Below are positions 47,601 through 61,135 of a stretch of DNA of 64,000 bases, in pieces; positions within the stretch are counted from its first letter, which is position 1; the number at the start of each line of letters is the position of its first letter. This DNA is from Glandiceps talaboti. Taxonomy: Eukaryota > Hemichordata > Enteropneusta > Spengelidae. The notes under the pieces were generated by a model. The model searched no databases. It was given only the letters and a program-made list of their open reading frames with translations, and was not told the origin of the DNA. The position numbers and the translations under genes were made by a program. The stretch is from NCBI RefSeq assembly GCF_964340395.1, contig NC_135564.1, forward strand, positions 5,944,861-6,008,860, read 5' to 3'.

Positions 47601-50600
47601 CATATTTAGCTTGACCAGTGTGGGAGGTTTATTTCATTGGTAGCTCCAGATAAGATATTACGATAACCACAGATAATTCCATAGTCCTTTGCGTCTGAGC
47701 ATGCTCAGTCTGGATTGCAAGTTCTCTATTGTAGTATCCCAGGATTTCACATTCTAATCTCATATACTGCATTGACTGATAATACACACCACCATACTAA
47801 GTAAAGGGACAACAGACTACCCCATTACTGCAGTGTACTGATTTGCTGAAAGTAGCACTTGTTGATATCGTTTAATATAGTCATATTGTTTGTTTGTAGC
47901 TTAAAGCCCTGTCCACATGTGAAGTCTGTTCTCCTGTCCCCACAAGCACTAAAAACAGTGAACCTCTTTAGTTGACCCGGTTAAAACCACCTCAGACCAG
48001 ATGGGTGGTTTCAAACTAAATCAGTTTGAAACCGATGCAAAAGCAAAACTGAATCAATTCAATCCCATTGTGCAGTTTTCTCATGCAGACCAACAGGTTT
48101 TGAACCACTATACCTGAATCAATTCAGTTTGGTTTTAAATTGATTCAGGAGGGGACAGGGCTATAACCTTCAAATATTTGGTCAAACTGCAAGAATGTCT
48201 GTATATTTGATTGTAATTTTCTTGTTTACTATACTATACTCCCATTCAGATTGTGTCAAGTTTCAAAACTGGTACCAGTGCATCTAGTTCTATATGTCAG
48301 CTAGTCAGACCATACAGAGGACATAGAGATGGTGTGTGGGAGGTTTGTGCTACAAGAAGTGGTCCACCAATCATTGGTACAGCTTCTGCAGGTGAGAATA
48401 GACACCTTGGTTACATTTTCACAATCACTGAATAAATACATGGCTTGACAAGATATAGTGACACATGTTACTTGTCCCATCTAGAGATTAAGCGGGGATT
48501 AAAACATACAGTCATTACCTTTTATTAGTATTACTCTGCGTGAACACACCTTACTTGTAACATGTTCACCAGTGTTCATTCATTTAGTGATGCGTCACCA
48601 TCACACCCATCCATCTGTTGTTCACTATTATTAGTAATTCTCGGTACCTGAATTAGAATATTACTGCCTGGGTGCATCATAAATATAATGAACATTCAAA
48701 AATTGATCAACACTATAATTTCTGCTCCACCCTCTTCACATGTGTTACCATAGGCACTCATGAGAATATGTTGACCTTCTTGTTCTATTTTGACCCTGTA
48801 GGATGAGGTAAAATGCTATTGGAGGTATCAAGAATTATTTTCTGTATTAATCACTGTAATCTGCCTTTGCAGTAGACATCATGCATTAGTGTAACTCTCA
48901 CTTCAAAGAATTTCATCTTAACTCACATTTATGTTCATTGTTCATGAGTTTACATTTACATGTAATAAGACACAAGATTTGAAGATAACTTTGTAATCTC
49001 CCGTGATAGAATTACAGCAAACATCATATATGAATAATTTATGACATAGTCTTAGAGAATATTAAGATTGTTTGTGCATACAACTTAAACACTAAAATAT
49101 CTCAACATTACAAAAGAAAAAGACCAAGAGCTCCATCAAATAACTAATAAAAGTTTGATAACACACACTTGCAGAAGTTACAGAAATATGCTGGCCATAA
49201 ACTTGGTAAAGACAAAAACAGAAATATGCTGGCCATAAACTTGGTAAAGACAAAAACGAAGACATACATACAGATCTTGACTTGTTTTAAACTTAGGACT
49301 CAAGTTGTCTACGAAATGAAAGATCTGCAAAGTGTAGTGTCACAATATTTGTTTTGAAATATTTCAACTTAATACGTTACTAAATCTGCTCACTGGCATT
49401 ACTTTATTGTAAAGCACTACTTGAGTACAATTTCCAAGTTTACCATTCATGATTTCAAATTGTTTGTATATGTCATTTCAGATAGGACAGCCAGACTGTG
49501 GTCTATAGAAACTGGTTCCTGTGTTCTTCAGTACCTTGGTCACTCGGGATCAGTAAACTCCATCAGATTCCATCCAAATGAACCTTTAGCAGTAACAGGT
49601 AAATAACTGTTAATACTTTATAATCAATCAAATCCATACAAAGATGAAAACATAAAAATAGCTTTAAATTTTATTTGTCAGCCAAATTTATATTTTATAA
49701 TATTATTGATAATAGTAATGACAGAAAGCAGAAGGAAGCAAACACTGTAAGTCTTCATAGTTATTTGAAGAGAAATAGTACTACACAACAAAATATACTT
49801 CAAGTGAACCTTGTTGATAAAATTTGAAAACGTCCACAGAACAAATGGCATCATTAAATTGAAGCTTTAGATGTACATATCATTATCAACTCCATTTTGT
49901 CACATGATGAAATGGGCAGTTGTGTATGGATCATACCAACTGAGAAAACTGAACTACAGGAGTATGACCAGATGAATTATATTCAGAAACTCAACCTCAC
50001 CTAAATTTGTAAGGACAACAATAAAATGATGATAGCTACCAAAACAGAATATGTCAAGTAAATTATTAGAAGGAATTTTCAATTGATAAGGCCTAATAAA
50101 AAAATGTTATGGTTCCAATTACGCTCAATTTCAGAATAGGTGGAGTAGGTAGATTTTTTAAAAATGTTATTATAATTTGTTTTCATGTGTGAGTGTCTAG
50201 TTCAAGTTTTCCTTTGTTTTCCAAATGGTCTCTGTGTTGTTTATTTCATCCTATCAGATGTACAGCCATTACAGATTGGAAGAACAGTTTTATATTGTCT
50301 TTTGAATTTGATGTTAGTTTCCATATCCACTATTTCTTGTGAGATTTCACAATTTTTGCGATTTTATTATTTATTATTTTCTCTCGAACACGTTCAGGGT
50401 TGGCAGTGAAAAACTATGTGGGGTTAAGTAACCAGAACCAAACAATTATTTATTTAGGCCTAATGGGTAATGGACAAAATTTAAAGTAAATAAGATTAAT
50501 CCAACATACATTCAGTCGATCGTTAGGTATTTTTCTCAGTTTAATATAGCCTTGAAGTCAAGTATTTATAGGATAAAGCCAGTGTAATGTAGAAACAGTT

Positions 50601-51224
50601 TTATTTTGTAATGGCATAGATTTGTTTAGGGATAATGATGATGTACCGTGTGTATCAGAGTAATGGAATTTTATAGGTTTTTCTGAGAAATAACATAAAA
50701 GAAGCTAAAAGGATGATGTTGTATAGATTGATGATGAGAAAGATTACACTGAAGGATGTATAGTTAAACATCATAAATACAGATTTGCCTTGTTTTGTCA
50801 TGACGCATATTGAATGTACATCTTGACCTTACATGACCTCTCTCAATTAGCATGTAATCCCAATAGGCCTCTAGTAATTATCCTGATAGATTGAATTGTG
50901 GAACTATTGTTACACAGTCAATAGGAAAACAGATGGGAGACCAGCTTTCCTAAAGTGGCAATGAATATTTATTTGGTTGTCACCTCTCATCTACAGTGTG
51001 TGTATTATTGATGAAATATTGTCTTGTCAAGGTTATTGATGACATCTAGATACTTATGATAAACAAGAAAATGTGACTATTATGGTCTAGCTTTTATTGA
51101 GGAGAAAGCATATGTCATATATAAAATCAAACAATTTTGATCAATTTATTGTTACATAAAATGCATTTTATGTCTTAGATATATTAAAGTAGTGTAGAAT
51201 ATATAGAATAAACAGTAAAGTGTA

Positions 51225-51284
<60 letters not shown>

Positions 51285-54200
51285 CGTGGATATACAAAAA
51301 TGTAATCTTGCTTGTACCTTGCTGTCTGTATTTTTCTCTATCAATATCATCTATGTGTTTATGTCTGTGTACATTGTCATTGGTGCTTTGTGTATATCAA
51401 ATTTTCACTTCCTATGTTTCTACCACAGCATCTGGAGATCATGAAGCACATGTGTGGAGATCATTTGTCAGTCTACCTCAGTTATCAGAAGACCATGTAA
51501 GTCACTCCTTTATTGATTTAACAATATTGATCACAACATTATACATGTAAAACTTGCACTTTGTGAAATGTTGCATAAAAACAAATATGAAACTATGTCA
51601 GTGAATAATCCCTTTGAATTATACATGTACTAAGTTATATTATATTAATGTATAATTGTAGTATACATCTCCACATTAAGACTTTTGGATTGGCTGGTGC
51701 AGTATGTAAAGAAAAACTGTAACAGCCTGAAGAAAAAATGTAGGTTAATGTACATTTCATTATGTAATGTCATGTTAAGTACAGTGTAAATTACATCGCT
51801 GTACATTTACATGCAGATTGTAATTTAGCATACCAGCCTCACAAAATATCAAAACTAATACCATGTCTTTGATTTGTTAAATACCTTAATAATGTACTCA
51901 GTAACTAATCCAAACAAATTATGTGATCTGTCTACTTCCTTACTGAGATTTTGAAGTAAAAAGAATTTTTTTGAACATTTCAAAAATATTTCTTTTTCAA
52001 AAGAGAATTTTCAAAAAGAAAAGCTGTAACTTATTTTGTTGGAACTAAAGCATAACATTATCATAATGTAAATCTGTTGACTACCACATTGACAGGTATT
52101 TAGTTGAATTTAAAAAGTAGCTGGTGTTAAATATTGGAAAAGTAGATGGTAATTATGAGGGAGACCCATGAGTTTTTACACACAACTTCCCGAAAAAGTA
52201 GCCAGTGAGAAAATATGGAGTAGCCGTTTGTTTTTGTTGGCTACCAGCCCTTATTTTATAATACATCCCTGATTGATGTTTTCAACAAAAAATCACTAAA
52301 ACTGTCATTTATCTGTGGGAACAATAGCCTAGAACTAACATAATGTCATGTAGTGCATCTGTTTAGCTGTAGTTGATATTGCATGATTCTGACATATTCA
52401 TTAATTGGGTGAAACCTGTTTCAAAATCTGTTGACTACCACATTGAGATATTTCAACCCAGACACACAAAACCTGTAATTTATCGCAGGGAATAACAGCC
52501 TAAAACTAAATGTCATATATAGTTCAACTGTTTAGCCATAGTTGTCTGGTATTTTATGATTACAGAGATCTAGACCATCATCAGGAGACGATGAATTAGA
52601 TGGATCTGATAAAGAAGACGTGGATGCACCAGGTAAGAGATAAATGACAAGATGTCTGATTATCATCAGTTTCGTTTAATGTAAAAAACCATATTTACAC
52701 CGGAGATGTATCACCACAAGTACTCCATATATAAATATGAATTATTGTACTGTATACAATATTAATGTTTTTACTACATTTAGTTGATAGTGATAAATGT
52801 TGCCTTCACCAGAGCATTGTAACTCCATCCCTATATTGAAAATGCACGTTTTTTATTTCAAGTGATTACTATTTATAGTTATTTTTACTGTTGTATTTTA
52901 TTAATAAGTTTGTCAAGGCCATACTTGGTCATATGTTAGCAGTGATAAGGATATTTTATTGTGCACAGTGAATTGACATATCATGTTGACATTGTGACCG
53001 AGCGTAACAGCTGGGGAATAGTTTATTGTATTCATGGCAGTGGTATTGTGCAGGCTTTGAGGTAGATATGTATATACCTATTGTGCTGTAATTTTGTAGT
53101 TTATGTCTGTGTCCTTCTTGGGGACAGTACCGGTGACCAGCTCTGGTAGGAGTGTGCAACCAATACTGCCAATCCCAGACCCCATTTTAGACCCATTCTG
53201 ACCAAAAACCAATACCCCATTTTAGGTCATACGGGTATTAAGAAGATCTTTATATTTTAGATCAAGATACATTTACAGTAGTTGTATACATATTAAGGAA
53301 ATAGAAGATTTCAAAATGTTGTTTTCACTGTATTGTTTAAGGGAATGAGCAGCATTTATGCCCAAGGTTGTGAGGGGGGAGGGGACTACTACAAAATATT
53401 TGACCCAAAACAGCCACCCCACCTTACATTCTGTTTATTCTCTTAGGACAATTATGTCAATGACACAGTTATGATTTGCTAAAGGATTTTAGACCAAGCA
53501 AAATAAAAACTAATGCAGAGTGAACCCCATTTTAGACTCTTCAGCTAAAAAAGCCCCAACCTCCATTTTAGACCAAAGGGCGAGAAAACACCCCAAACAA
53601 CAGCACATATACATTTAGTCAAATAAGGAGAGAGTAGCCCCGAGGTGTCCTTAAGTTGCATTTTACGTGTAGTATGTGCCTTGAAAATAAAGATCTTCAA
53701 ATTTGTAAAATTTGTTCAAGAAAGTATGCCATAATAGTTCTCAATTAAAATCAAGAAAAAAGTCAGGGATCACTACACAAATTTTGAGAAATAGACATTT
53801 TAGAATCCAATCCGAATACTATGTTAACTGTATTGGAAAATAAAAGATTGTCTATTTCCATAAAAATAAGACAACAGCCCCAGATTTTTTTATTTCAAAA
53901 GAACTACAAACAAGCTTTCATATGCCAAATTTTTTGAGAGATGGGAATAATATTCATTTTCACAGAAAATGGTCTGTGATGCACATTTTACCAAAATTAA
54001 TGCATTTGGATGTGTTTGAGACTCCTCGTAAAGTACAGCTATGGTTAATACACATTCAATCTACTTTGTGTTACCCTTTAACCTTTTGATTTATTTATTT
54101 TTCAATGTCATACCACACTACAGTACATAGCAATACTGGAGTATAACTTTCAATTATTTCGAATGATGTCTCTTGTCAACAAAAACTATAGTGCAATAAA

Positions 54201-57179
54201 AAAAATTTTTTTGCTAGTTAAAGTAAAACTGCTAATAAAGTTTTGATTGAAAATGAAATCCCTCTCCACCCCAATCCACATTTCCATAAAGTAAATGCTA
54301 ATTTCCCTTATGACTGTAACAGTGTAATAAAATGTTATGTGTTTTATTAGATGTAGTATTTTATGTAGTGAATGTCAGGCGACAATGTGTAATGTGTTCA
54401 AGTAGTCAATATGATTAGATATTATATCATCAAAATACTTGGAAAATATGAATGACGTATTACATCGAAGATTTTGTCACTAGGACTCTAGCGACTTGTA
54501 TTGACATGCCCCCCCCCCCCCCCCCCCCCCCCCCCCGTATTTTCATAAGCTGAATGAAAAATATCGGGGAGCGATATCTGCTTTATTTGAATGACCTGTT
54601 GTAGTCCTTGTTGTTCATAGATAGAAAGCTGAAATGAATTAAGATACCAATTTACAATGACAATGTCTTTTGTATATTTCAGTTGACAATGATAACATGA
54701 CATTGATAAGGACACCACAGTGTGTATTAGAAGGCCATACTGGTGTTATCATCTCAGCAGATTGGATGACAGATGGACGACAAATAGTGACAGCATCATG
54801 GGACCGAACTGCTAATCTGTATGATGTTGAAACTTGTGAACTTATACAAGCCCTCACAGGTCAGTTTTTTTGTTAGGTCACTCAGTTCAGTATCTAAGTA
54901 AATCCAGTAAATGTTGCCTACTTTAATTCCCTATACAGAAATACTGAAAATTGAATTGAAAATAGGAATAATGAACTTCGACAGAAGAGAAAGTAATACA
55001 GTGATGAGATGAGTTATGTACATGTAGTTCTGTCTTCGACTACAGTTCCACAGAAATCAAGAAAAATAGATGTCATTTACAACAGCTTCAAGAATGACCC
55101 AAAATCTTGTCACTAAAAGTTCAGTATAGCCAAAACAAATTCTAGCAGCACTGCCAAATATTTGTTTTCATTGAAAGTGTGTATTCAAGGTATAAATGTT
55201 GTGTTTCCTGCATACATACATGTAAACACACTACATGTAATCTTGTCTTGTTTCCATTCCTTGTAGGACATGATCAAGAACTGACTCATTGCTGTACACA
55301 TCCCATGCAAAAACTGGTTGTAACATCATCTACAGATACTACTTTTAGACTTTGGGATTTTAGAGACCCTAATATTCATTCTGTAAATGTTTTCCAAGGA
55401 CACACAGAGTAAGTCATTGTCGATATCCACCAGACAGTACCACTCTTAGCCTGTAAGATCCGGGCATTGCTTCCGCTTATATAATGTGTTCTTGTTGGGT
55501 ATTGAGTGGTTACATAAGCATACCAAAGGCTGGACCTTTCAGACTATACCACTCGTAACATCCAAGTAAAACATTTTCCTGCTTGCAACAAATTGTTAAT
55601 AGCATTCGTATCAAGTGTAAATAACACTGGTTTAATTATAAGACTGGCATGCAGCCTTTCCAACTGTAGTCAATTTATAAACAAGCAAACTGATTACAGT
55701 GTAATGAGAGTGCCACAGCTCTGATGATCTATAGCTCTGTAAGTGAGATGTAGACATCTCAGGACATTTGTGTTTACTCTTGAGTTGTTTTATTACTAAC
55801 TTGTGCTTTCTACTGGTAACATGGTTTACAGATTAATTACATTGGCAGACATCATGTACTGGTCTGATAATTAACACAAATGTAACAGTATGCTTATACA
55901 CTTGATATCGATGCTATAAACAATTGTGGCAATCAGGGAAAATGCTTTTAAAATTAGTTGGTGTTATGAATTGCGAGATTTTTCTAGCAGAAGTCACACT
56001 CCCATATCTACGCAATAGTAAAACTCTGCTATTATAAAAAATACTTGGCTCTATCATACATTCGTTTTCTGCAAATGAACACAATAATAATGTGTAACAT
56101 TATCTTTTTAATTATCGGTAGAGCTGTCACTTCAGCATACTTTGCATCAGGTGATAATGTAGTCAGTGGATCTGATGACAGGACAGTGAAAGTGTGGGAT
56201 TTAAAGAATATGAGGACACCTATTACAACAATCAGAGTGGATTCTGCTGTCAACAGGTAAATACAGAGAATTTTATCTGTACCTGAAATGGTCAAATGGT
56301 TATCATGGCTGGCATATAATTTGCAAATTGCAGTTTTTAGCTTTGCCACTGCCTTTTGTTTTTGAATGGCTAACATCCTTTGCAAGATTTGAATGGTTGT
56401 GTCCCAATCAACCCAAATGTATGAATGGAGATCTGGTAGGACACAGTTGTTTTGTGAAGAGTTGCAATGGATTGAATGCTTCCTAGGGAGATAAAGAAGT
56501 ATAAAGGGCTGTTGTGCTGTTATAGTCCATACCAGGGGTACAGCACTATGATTGATAATGACATTCAGTAGTCTGAATGCCAACGTGGTCTGTAACTTTA
56601 AGTAGAGGTGTAAATCGTAATGATACATATAGGAACTAGACTATGCGTAAAGGTGGTGTGTGCCATTATTTATACCAAAGCATCATACCCTAGACTTTTA
56701 TAAACTCCATTTTTCAAGAACCAAGAATTGGAACAAATGTGATATAAAGAAAACAGTCACCCTACATACAGTTCAGAATGTTTAGAGTAATGTTATTTAC
56801 AACTTGTTGGTTTCTATTACAGGTTATCAGTATCTCCACAATACAATGTGATAGCTATACCACATGACAATAGACAAATTAGACTGTTTGACATGAATGG
56901 AGTACGACTTGCAAGACTTCCTAGGAGTAGCAGACAGGTGAGTTAACCTCACAAATAAATTGGTTGTTAAGTAATAGGTTCTGATAAGAAAATGAACAAT
57001 TTTACAACAGAGAAATTGAGTGGGGGTCACTCTTCCAGATGGTTTAGCATCATTATGCTGAGAGATTCAGATGAAATCTATGTAGTCACCTCACACTTGA
57101 CGCCACAAACGTAACTTTATTCCAAATAACCTTATAGAAGGTAAGAAGTACATACATACATACATACATACATACATAC

Positions 57180-57210
<31 letters not shown>

Positions 57211-58322
57211 CATACATACATACATACATACATACATACATACATACATACATACTTACAGTGACATTAGTCATACCATATCCTATAAAACTTCACTGTA
57301 TAAACATTTTTTTTCTATGTTCTTTATATAATACAACTAACTAGACTGCTCAGTATCTTATTATTGTGAAGAAAGGCAACATAAAACTGATTACGACCTC
57401 ATCTAGAAACAAGTCACAACACGGCAACCATTTTGTATTCAAATCATGACAAATTAGATAAAGCCATTCATTATGCCACATTTTGGCAAGATGACCTTAC
57501 AATTATTTCTTATGGTTTTATAAGAGAAAGGTTGAAAGCTGCCTGTACTAGGCACCAACAAATCTGTATAAACTTAATTAAGTCATTTTATTTTTTGAGG
57601 TATATGGGCCATTAAGTATTACAAGGATGTCAATGATGTGTGATTTGAATATAAACAGATGTACTCTGACATACAACTTGCAGAATAAAGACAGGGATTG
57701 TAAAACTACTACTTTACTACACACACTGTGTGTTCATTACTGTCATTAATATTCTACTACAGTTCACCTATTGATGATTCTCCATGTGTCTTTCCATCAG
57801 CGGAAAGTAAAGAATGGGGAAATAATCACAGGAATTAAATAGATTTAACATTCTTGACAAGTATTTGGTGGTAACCCATGTCAACTGTGTCTGCCTATGA
57901 CAGTTTTATAGGGTAATTTGTCTTATCTTACTGTAATCAAATTGTATGGCAAACTGAGAGAAATCTGTCTATTCATTTGTACATTGACATGATTTTACAT
58001 ACATTATATTGTAGGTACAATAACAATTACTTTACATATTTTATTAATCTTTCGCAATGTATTGAGTTACAAACTAGAACTTGGCATATGTTGTTTCACA
58101 TTGATTTTTCAAGTAGGAAGCCATGATAAAATTGTTTTATGAATTAAAAATCCAAAATAAGTACCCAATCCTCATCCATATGGCGACTTTAACACTGCAT
58201 AATGTATTGGAAATGCAGTATATTTTATACAGAGATTTTAACTTTTGTTTTTAAAATAAAGTCAACTGAGGTTGCCTAATATTTTAGCACCACTGAACTG
58301 AGGTATAGCCATGCTATAGGCA

Positions 58323-58397
<75 letters not shown>

Positions 58398-59366
58398 CCT
58401 TGCAGTGATATGCAAATTAGGTTTAAAATGTGACTCTTCTGTCGGAAATCTGTAATTCCAAAGCCAATGTGGAGATTGAGCTGACATTTAGTAGAAATGT
58501 TAGAGGGCACACTGTTCCTGGGGATGTGTGATAAAACATGCCCCACTTCTGACCATATGACTACCAAAACACATGGGACCTCATTTAAACCATCTATGTA
58601 CAAGCAAAATTTATGGAGTTTGAAATGAAGAAGTTCCCATAAAAGTTCTCATAAAAACTGGAGCAAAATTTATCGAGTTTGAAATGAAGGAGTTCTCATA
58701 AAAACTGGCTTTTAAAATGTCTAAGATACTATTTTGTAATAATTGATATGTTTGTACAGCTAGTATGTATATAATTTTTATTCATTATATAAATTGTTGT
58801 CCCAACATATAGTCACATGACCCAATATATCATTGCAATTTGTGTTTCCCTCATGTCCAGGGTGCAACACAAGACAATTTATACTTACATAGAGACCGTG
58901 TTCCCTATTACCAATTCAGTAGTGTTAGTTTGCATCTTACCTTGTTGAAAGTATGTCTGTCATGTTAATACTGGTGTTACTTTTCTAATGGTGTGCCACA
59001 TAGTCAAACTATGATATGAGAATTTCATCTTATAGAATAATAGTGGGGTGTTTATGTGGTTCTGTGAACTTTACATGCAAACTGTATGTACCAAGGTGAA
59101 CTGTCAATCAAACAAACATTTTTGATGCATCACTTATGTAATGTCAGTAGGGTAGAACAGCATACTGAATTTGTAACATAGAGTTCACGTTTTCTTTTGT
59201 AAACTGTTTATTGTGTATTTGTATTTTACAGGGCCATCGTCGTATGGTGTGTTGTACAACATGGTATGATGAAGGCAGCACATGTAATCTATTTAGCTGT
59301 GGTTTTGATAGACAAGTCATTGGTTGGCACATAAGTGGACTATCAAAAGAGAATACAGAGAAATAG
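44631..59366 (+). CDS. WDR37: WD repeat-containing protein 37
   Basis: WD40 scaffold; in vertebrates WDR37 binds and stabilises PACS1/PACS2. Twelve coding exons: 44631-44847, 45480-45593, 47165-47220, 48250-48391, 49482-49598, 51429-51496, 52566-52632, 54683-54859, 55267-55408, 56122-56256, 56823-56937, 59232-59366. All junctions are GT-AG and in phase, giving 494 residues, the same length as human. It starts [20 protein letters not shown] (acceptor 15 nt upstream of the ATG), then has [20 protein letters not shown], a short coiled coil and [18 protein letters not shown]. Seven WD repeats follow from ~residue 140: [77 protein letters not shown]. An acidic insert (exon 7, [16 protein letters not shown]) sits between repeats 2 and 3, as in vertebrates. 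Confidence 0.97.
46135..46536 (+). mobile_element. tRNA-derived SINE with 12-bp target-site duplication
   Basis: The head resembles a tRNA, with an A-box-like gatagtgattagtgc (46146-46160) and a perfect B box GGTTCGAATCC inside 46188-46200. An unrelated body of about 320 bp follows, with an A-rich tail (tataaaaa). Flanks gaatattttcca at 46123-46134 and 46537-46548 are identical direct repeats. It lies in WDR37 intron 2, sense to the gene. The exact duplication suggests a fairly recent insertion. Confidence 0.88.
47903..48164. mobile_element. Short MITE-like element in WDR37 intron 3
   Basis: About 262 bp bounded by agccctgtcc (47905-47914) and its complement ggacagggct (about 48153-48162). 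The interior has several internal inverted and direct repeats (gaatcaattc, aaaccacc/ggtggttt, tttgaaac). Non-coding. No clear target duplication is visible. It ends about 85 bp upstream of WDR37 coding exon 4. Confidence 0.55.
49179..49258. repeat. Tandem duplication (~39 bp x2) in WDR37 intron
   Basis: 'cagaaatatgctggccataa' followed by 'acttggtaaagacaaaaa' occurs twice, almost exactly. Confidence 0.88.
50088..50465 (+). mobile_element. MITE-like dispersed element, copy 2
   Basis: Second copy of the element at 13676-14060, same strand. Both ends are visible here: aaggcctaat at the left and ttaggcctaat at the right, with inner inverted repeats (ggttccaattac versus the complement of gtaaccagaacc). 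Internal landmarks are conserved (atgtacagccattacagatt; atccactatttcttgtgag). It lies in a WDR37 intron. Confidence 0.78.
51225..51283. repeat. (TG)n microsatellite
   Basis: About 28 TG units, about 145 bp upstream of the WDR37 exon starting 51429. Confidence 0.95.
54509..54536. repeat. 28-nt poly-C tract
   Basis: An uninterrupted run of 28 C (G on the minus strand), about 145 bp upstream of WDR37 exon 8. The length may be affected by sequencing. Confidence 0.9.
57149..57259. repeat. (TACA)n microsatellite
   Basis: About 27 TACA units with two TACT interruptions, in the last WDR37 intron. Confidence 0.95.
58326..58395. repeat. (TG)n microsatellite
   Basis: About 35 TG units in the last WDR37 intron. 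Confidence 0.96.
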
Positions 59367-59519
59367 TCAATCATTTGTACTGGACTAAGTCCCAACAGTA
59401 GACCACAGCTAGGCCTGTAATTCACCAGCAATTGCACTTGATTTGACTGGTATTTGACAAGGAGTTCATATTCTGCTTTCATGTATTTGCAATCAGTATT
59501 TGACTTATTACACTAGGTC

Positions 59520-60065
59520 AGCAGTTGACAAGTATTCAGGCCACACTGGGCCAGCATTTGACCCGTCTTAAACCCACACCAGGTGTAGACAAGAATTCAG
59601 GCCACACTAGACTACCTGTTGACCAGTCCTCATCCCACAGTAAGCCAGCAGTTGACAAGTCCTCAACCCATAGTTGGCCAGCAGTTGACAAGTATGCAAG
59701 TCACAAAGGGCCAGCAGTTGACCAGTCCTCAACCCACAGTAGGCCAGCAGTTGACAAGTCCTCAACCCACAGTAGGCCAGCAGTTGACCAGTCCTCAACT
59801 CACAGTAGGCCAGCAGTTGACCAGTCCTCAACCAATAGTTGGCCAGCAGTTGACAAGTATGCAAGTCACAAAGGGCCAGCAGTTGACCAGTCCACATGAC
59901 GACCGACAATAGACCAGCAGTTGACCAGTCCTTAATCCAAAGTAGACCAGCAGTTGACCAGTCCAAGACCTGCAGTAGGCCAGCTATTGACCAGTCCTCA
60001 ACCCCCACAGTACTAGTAAGCCAGCAGATGACCGGTCCTCAACCTACACTAGGTAGCTGTATACC
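59520..60065 (+). repeat. 33-bp minisatellite in WDR37 3'UTR/flank
   Basis: About 15 copies of a unit built on 'ggccagcagttgacaagtcc' followed by 'tcaacccacagta'. The middle copies are the cleanest and the ends are degenerate. The array starts about 155 bp after the WDR37 stop and, if the AATAAA at 60510 is used, is transcribed within the 3'UTR. The period is a multiple of three, so open frames appear on both strands; these are not considered genes. Confidence 0.92.
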
Positions 60066-60509
60066 AGTATTTGACTCTCACTGAGCCAACTGTGACCAGT
60101 TGAGGCCAATGGTTGAATGATTTTAGAACTGAGTGACCTGTTAATTTAAGAAACAGATTAGAACTAATAGGTCAATAGTTTGATAAACAGTTTACTACTA
60201 CCATTAAATTGTACAGAGTCATTTACTGAGTACTACTGATATGATATATTTTATGATAAAGCTTATTTGCTGTCAACTGTATGACTACAAACCTCACACA
60301 GAATATTAACATAACACCTACTGTATGATGAATGTAGCATAAAGACCTTTCACTTTAAATATCACCTTTCACTTTAAATCACTGTTATGACAAAAGGTTT
60401 TCTGAAACCCCAGCGTTTTACAAAATTAATGTGTATGTGTAGCTGATATGAAGTGATATGTTTGTAACAATGACTACATATGGACCAAGTAGAGTATCAC
60501 ATCTATTGT

Positions 60510-60515
60510 AATAAA
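60510..60515 (+). terminator. WDR37: Candidate WDR37 poly(A) signal
   Basis: AATAAA about 1.15 kb downstream of the WDR37 stop, in gtaataaacacttc. It is the first strong canonical hexamer I noticed after the minisatellite. Confidence 0.45.
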
Positions 60516-61135
60516 CACTTCATTTTACAGAAGGATATTGATAATGTCTTGATAAAAAGGCAAAATGATACCAAAAAATATAATTTACATGTAAAAAGTT
60601 ACAAAGTTTAGATAATAGCATAGTTGTTGTAATGAGCTGATTGGTGTATAATGTTACTCTAAGTGATTTCTGCATGGAGTGTGTGTTAATTAAGCATACT
60701 GTATATTTAGATATTGAATTCCAAATGTACATTATTTGTTCAGTTGGAGTTATGCTAGTGACTTAAGGAGCACTGGTACCCTAAGTCAGAGATAAATAGT
60801 AACTCACATTTATATGAATATGCTTCCGCTAATGAAGAAAAATGTTAAGGAATGAGAAAGATTTACCTTGCATAGTGCATAAGTCTTAATTTTTGAAGCA
60901 CAAAGAAAATTTGCTGTCGAGTTTTTTATACCTAATCACAGGGGAAGTAATGATATATAGAGACTAGAATGACAAGTTGTGACAAAGACCAACTAGATTT
61001 TAAGTTTCAAAAATGGTAGTTCAACTGACATTGGTTTTTATGTGAAGTTGTATGCCAGGATTTAAGGCAATGGCTGTAAACCAACTGGAAATGTATATTA
61101 TTATGTAAAGTTTATTCGGTCGCTTGTTTAGACAC

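Noticed and set aside
53150-53640. Repeated 'accccattttagacc' phrases as a mobile element
   Set aside because: Several short similar phrases are seen, but no ends, inverted repeats or second full copy in the window.
56032-56628. 198-codon minus-strand open frame
   Set aside because: Antisense to WDR37 exon 10 and its intron; no recognisable family.
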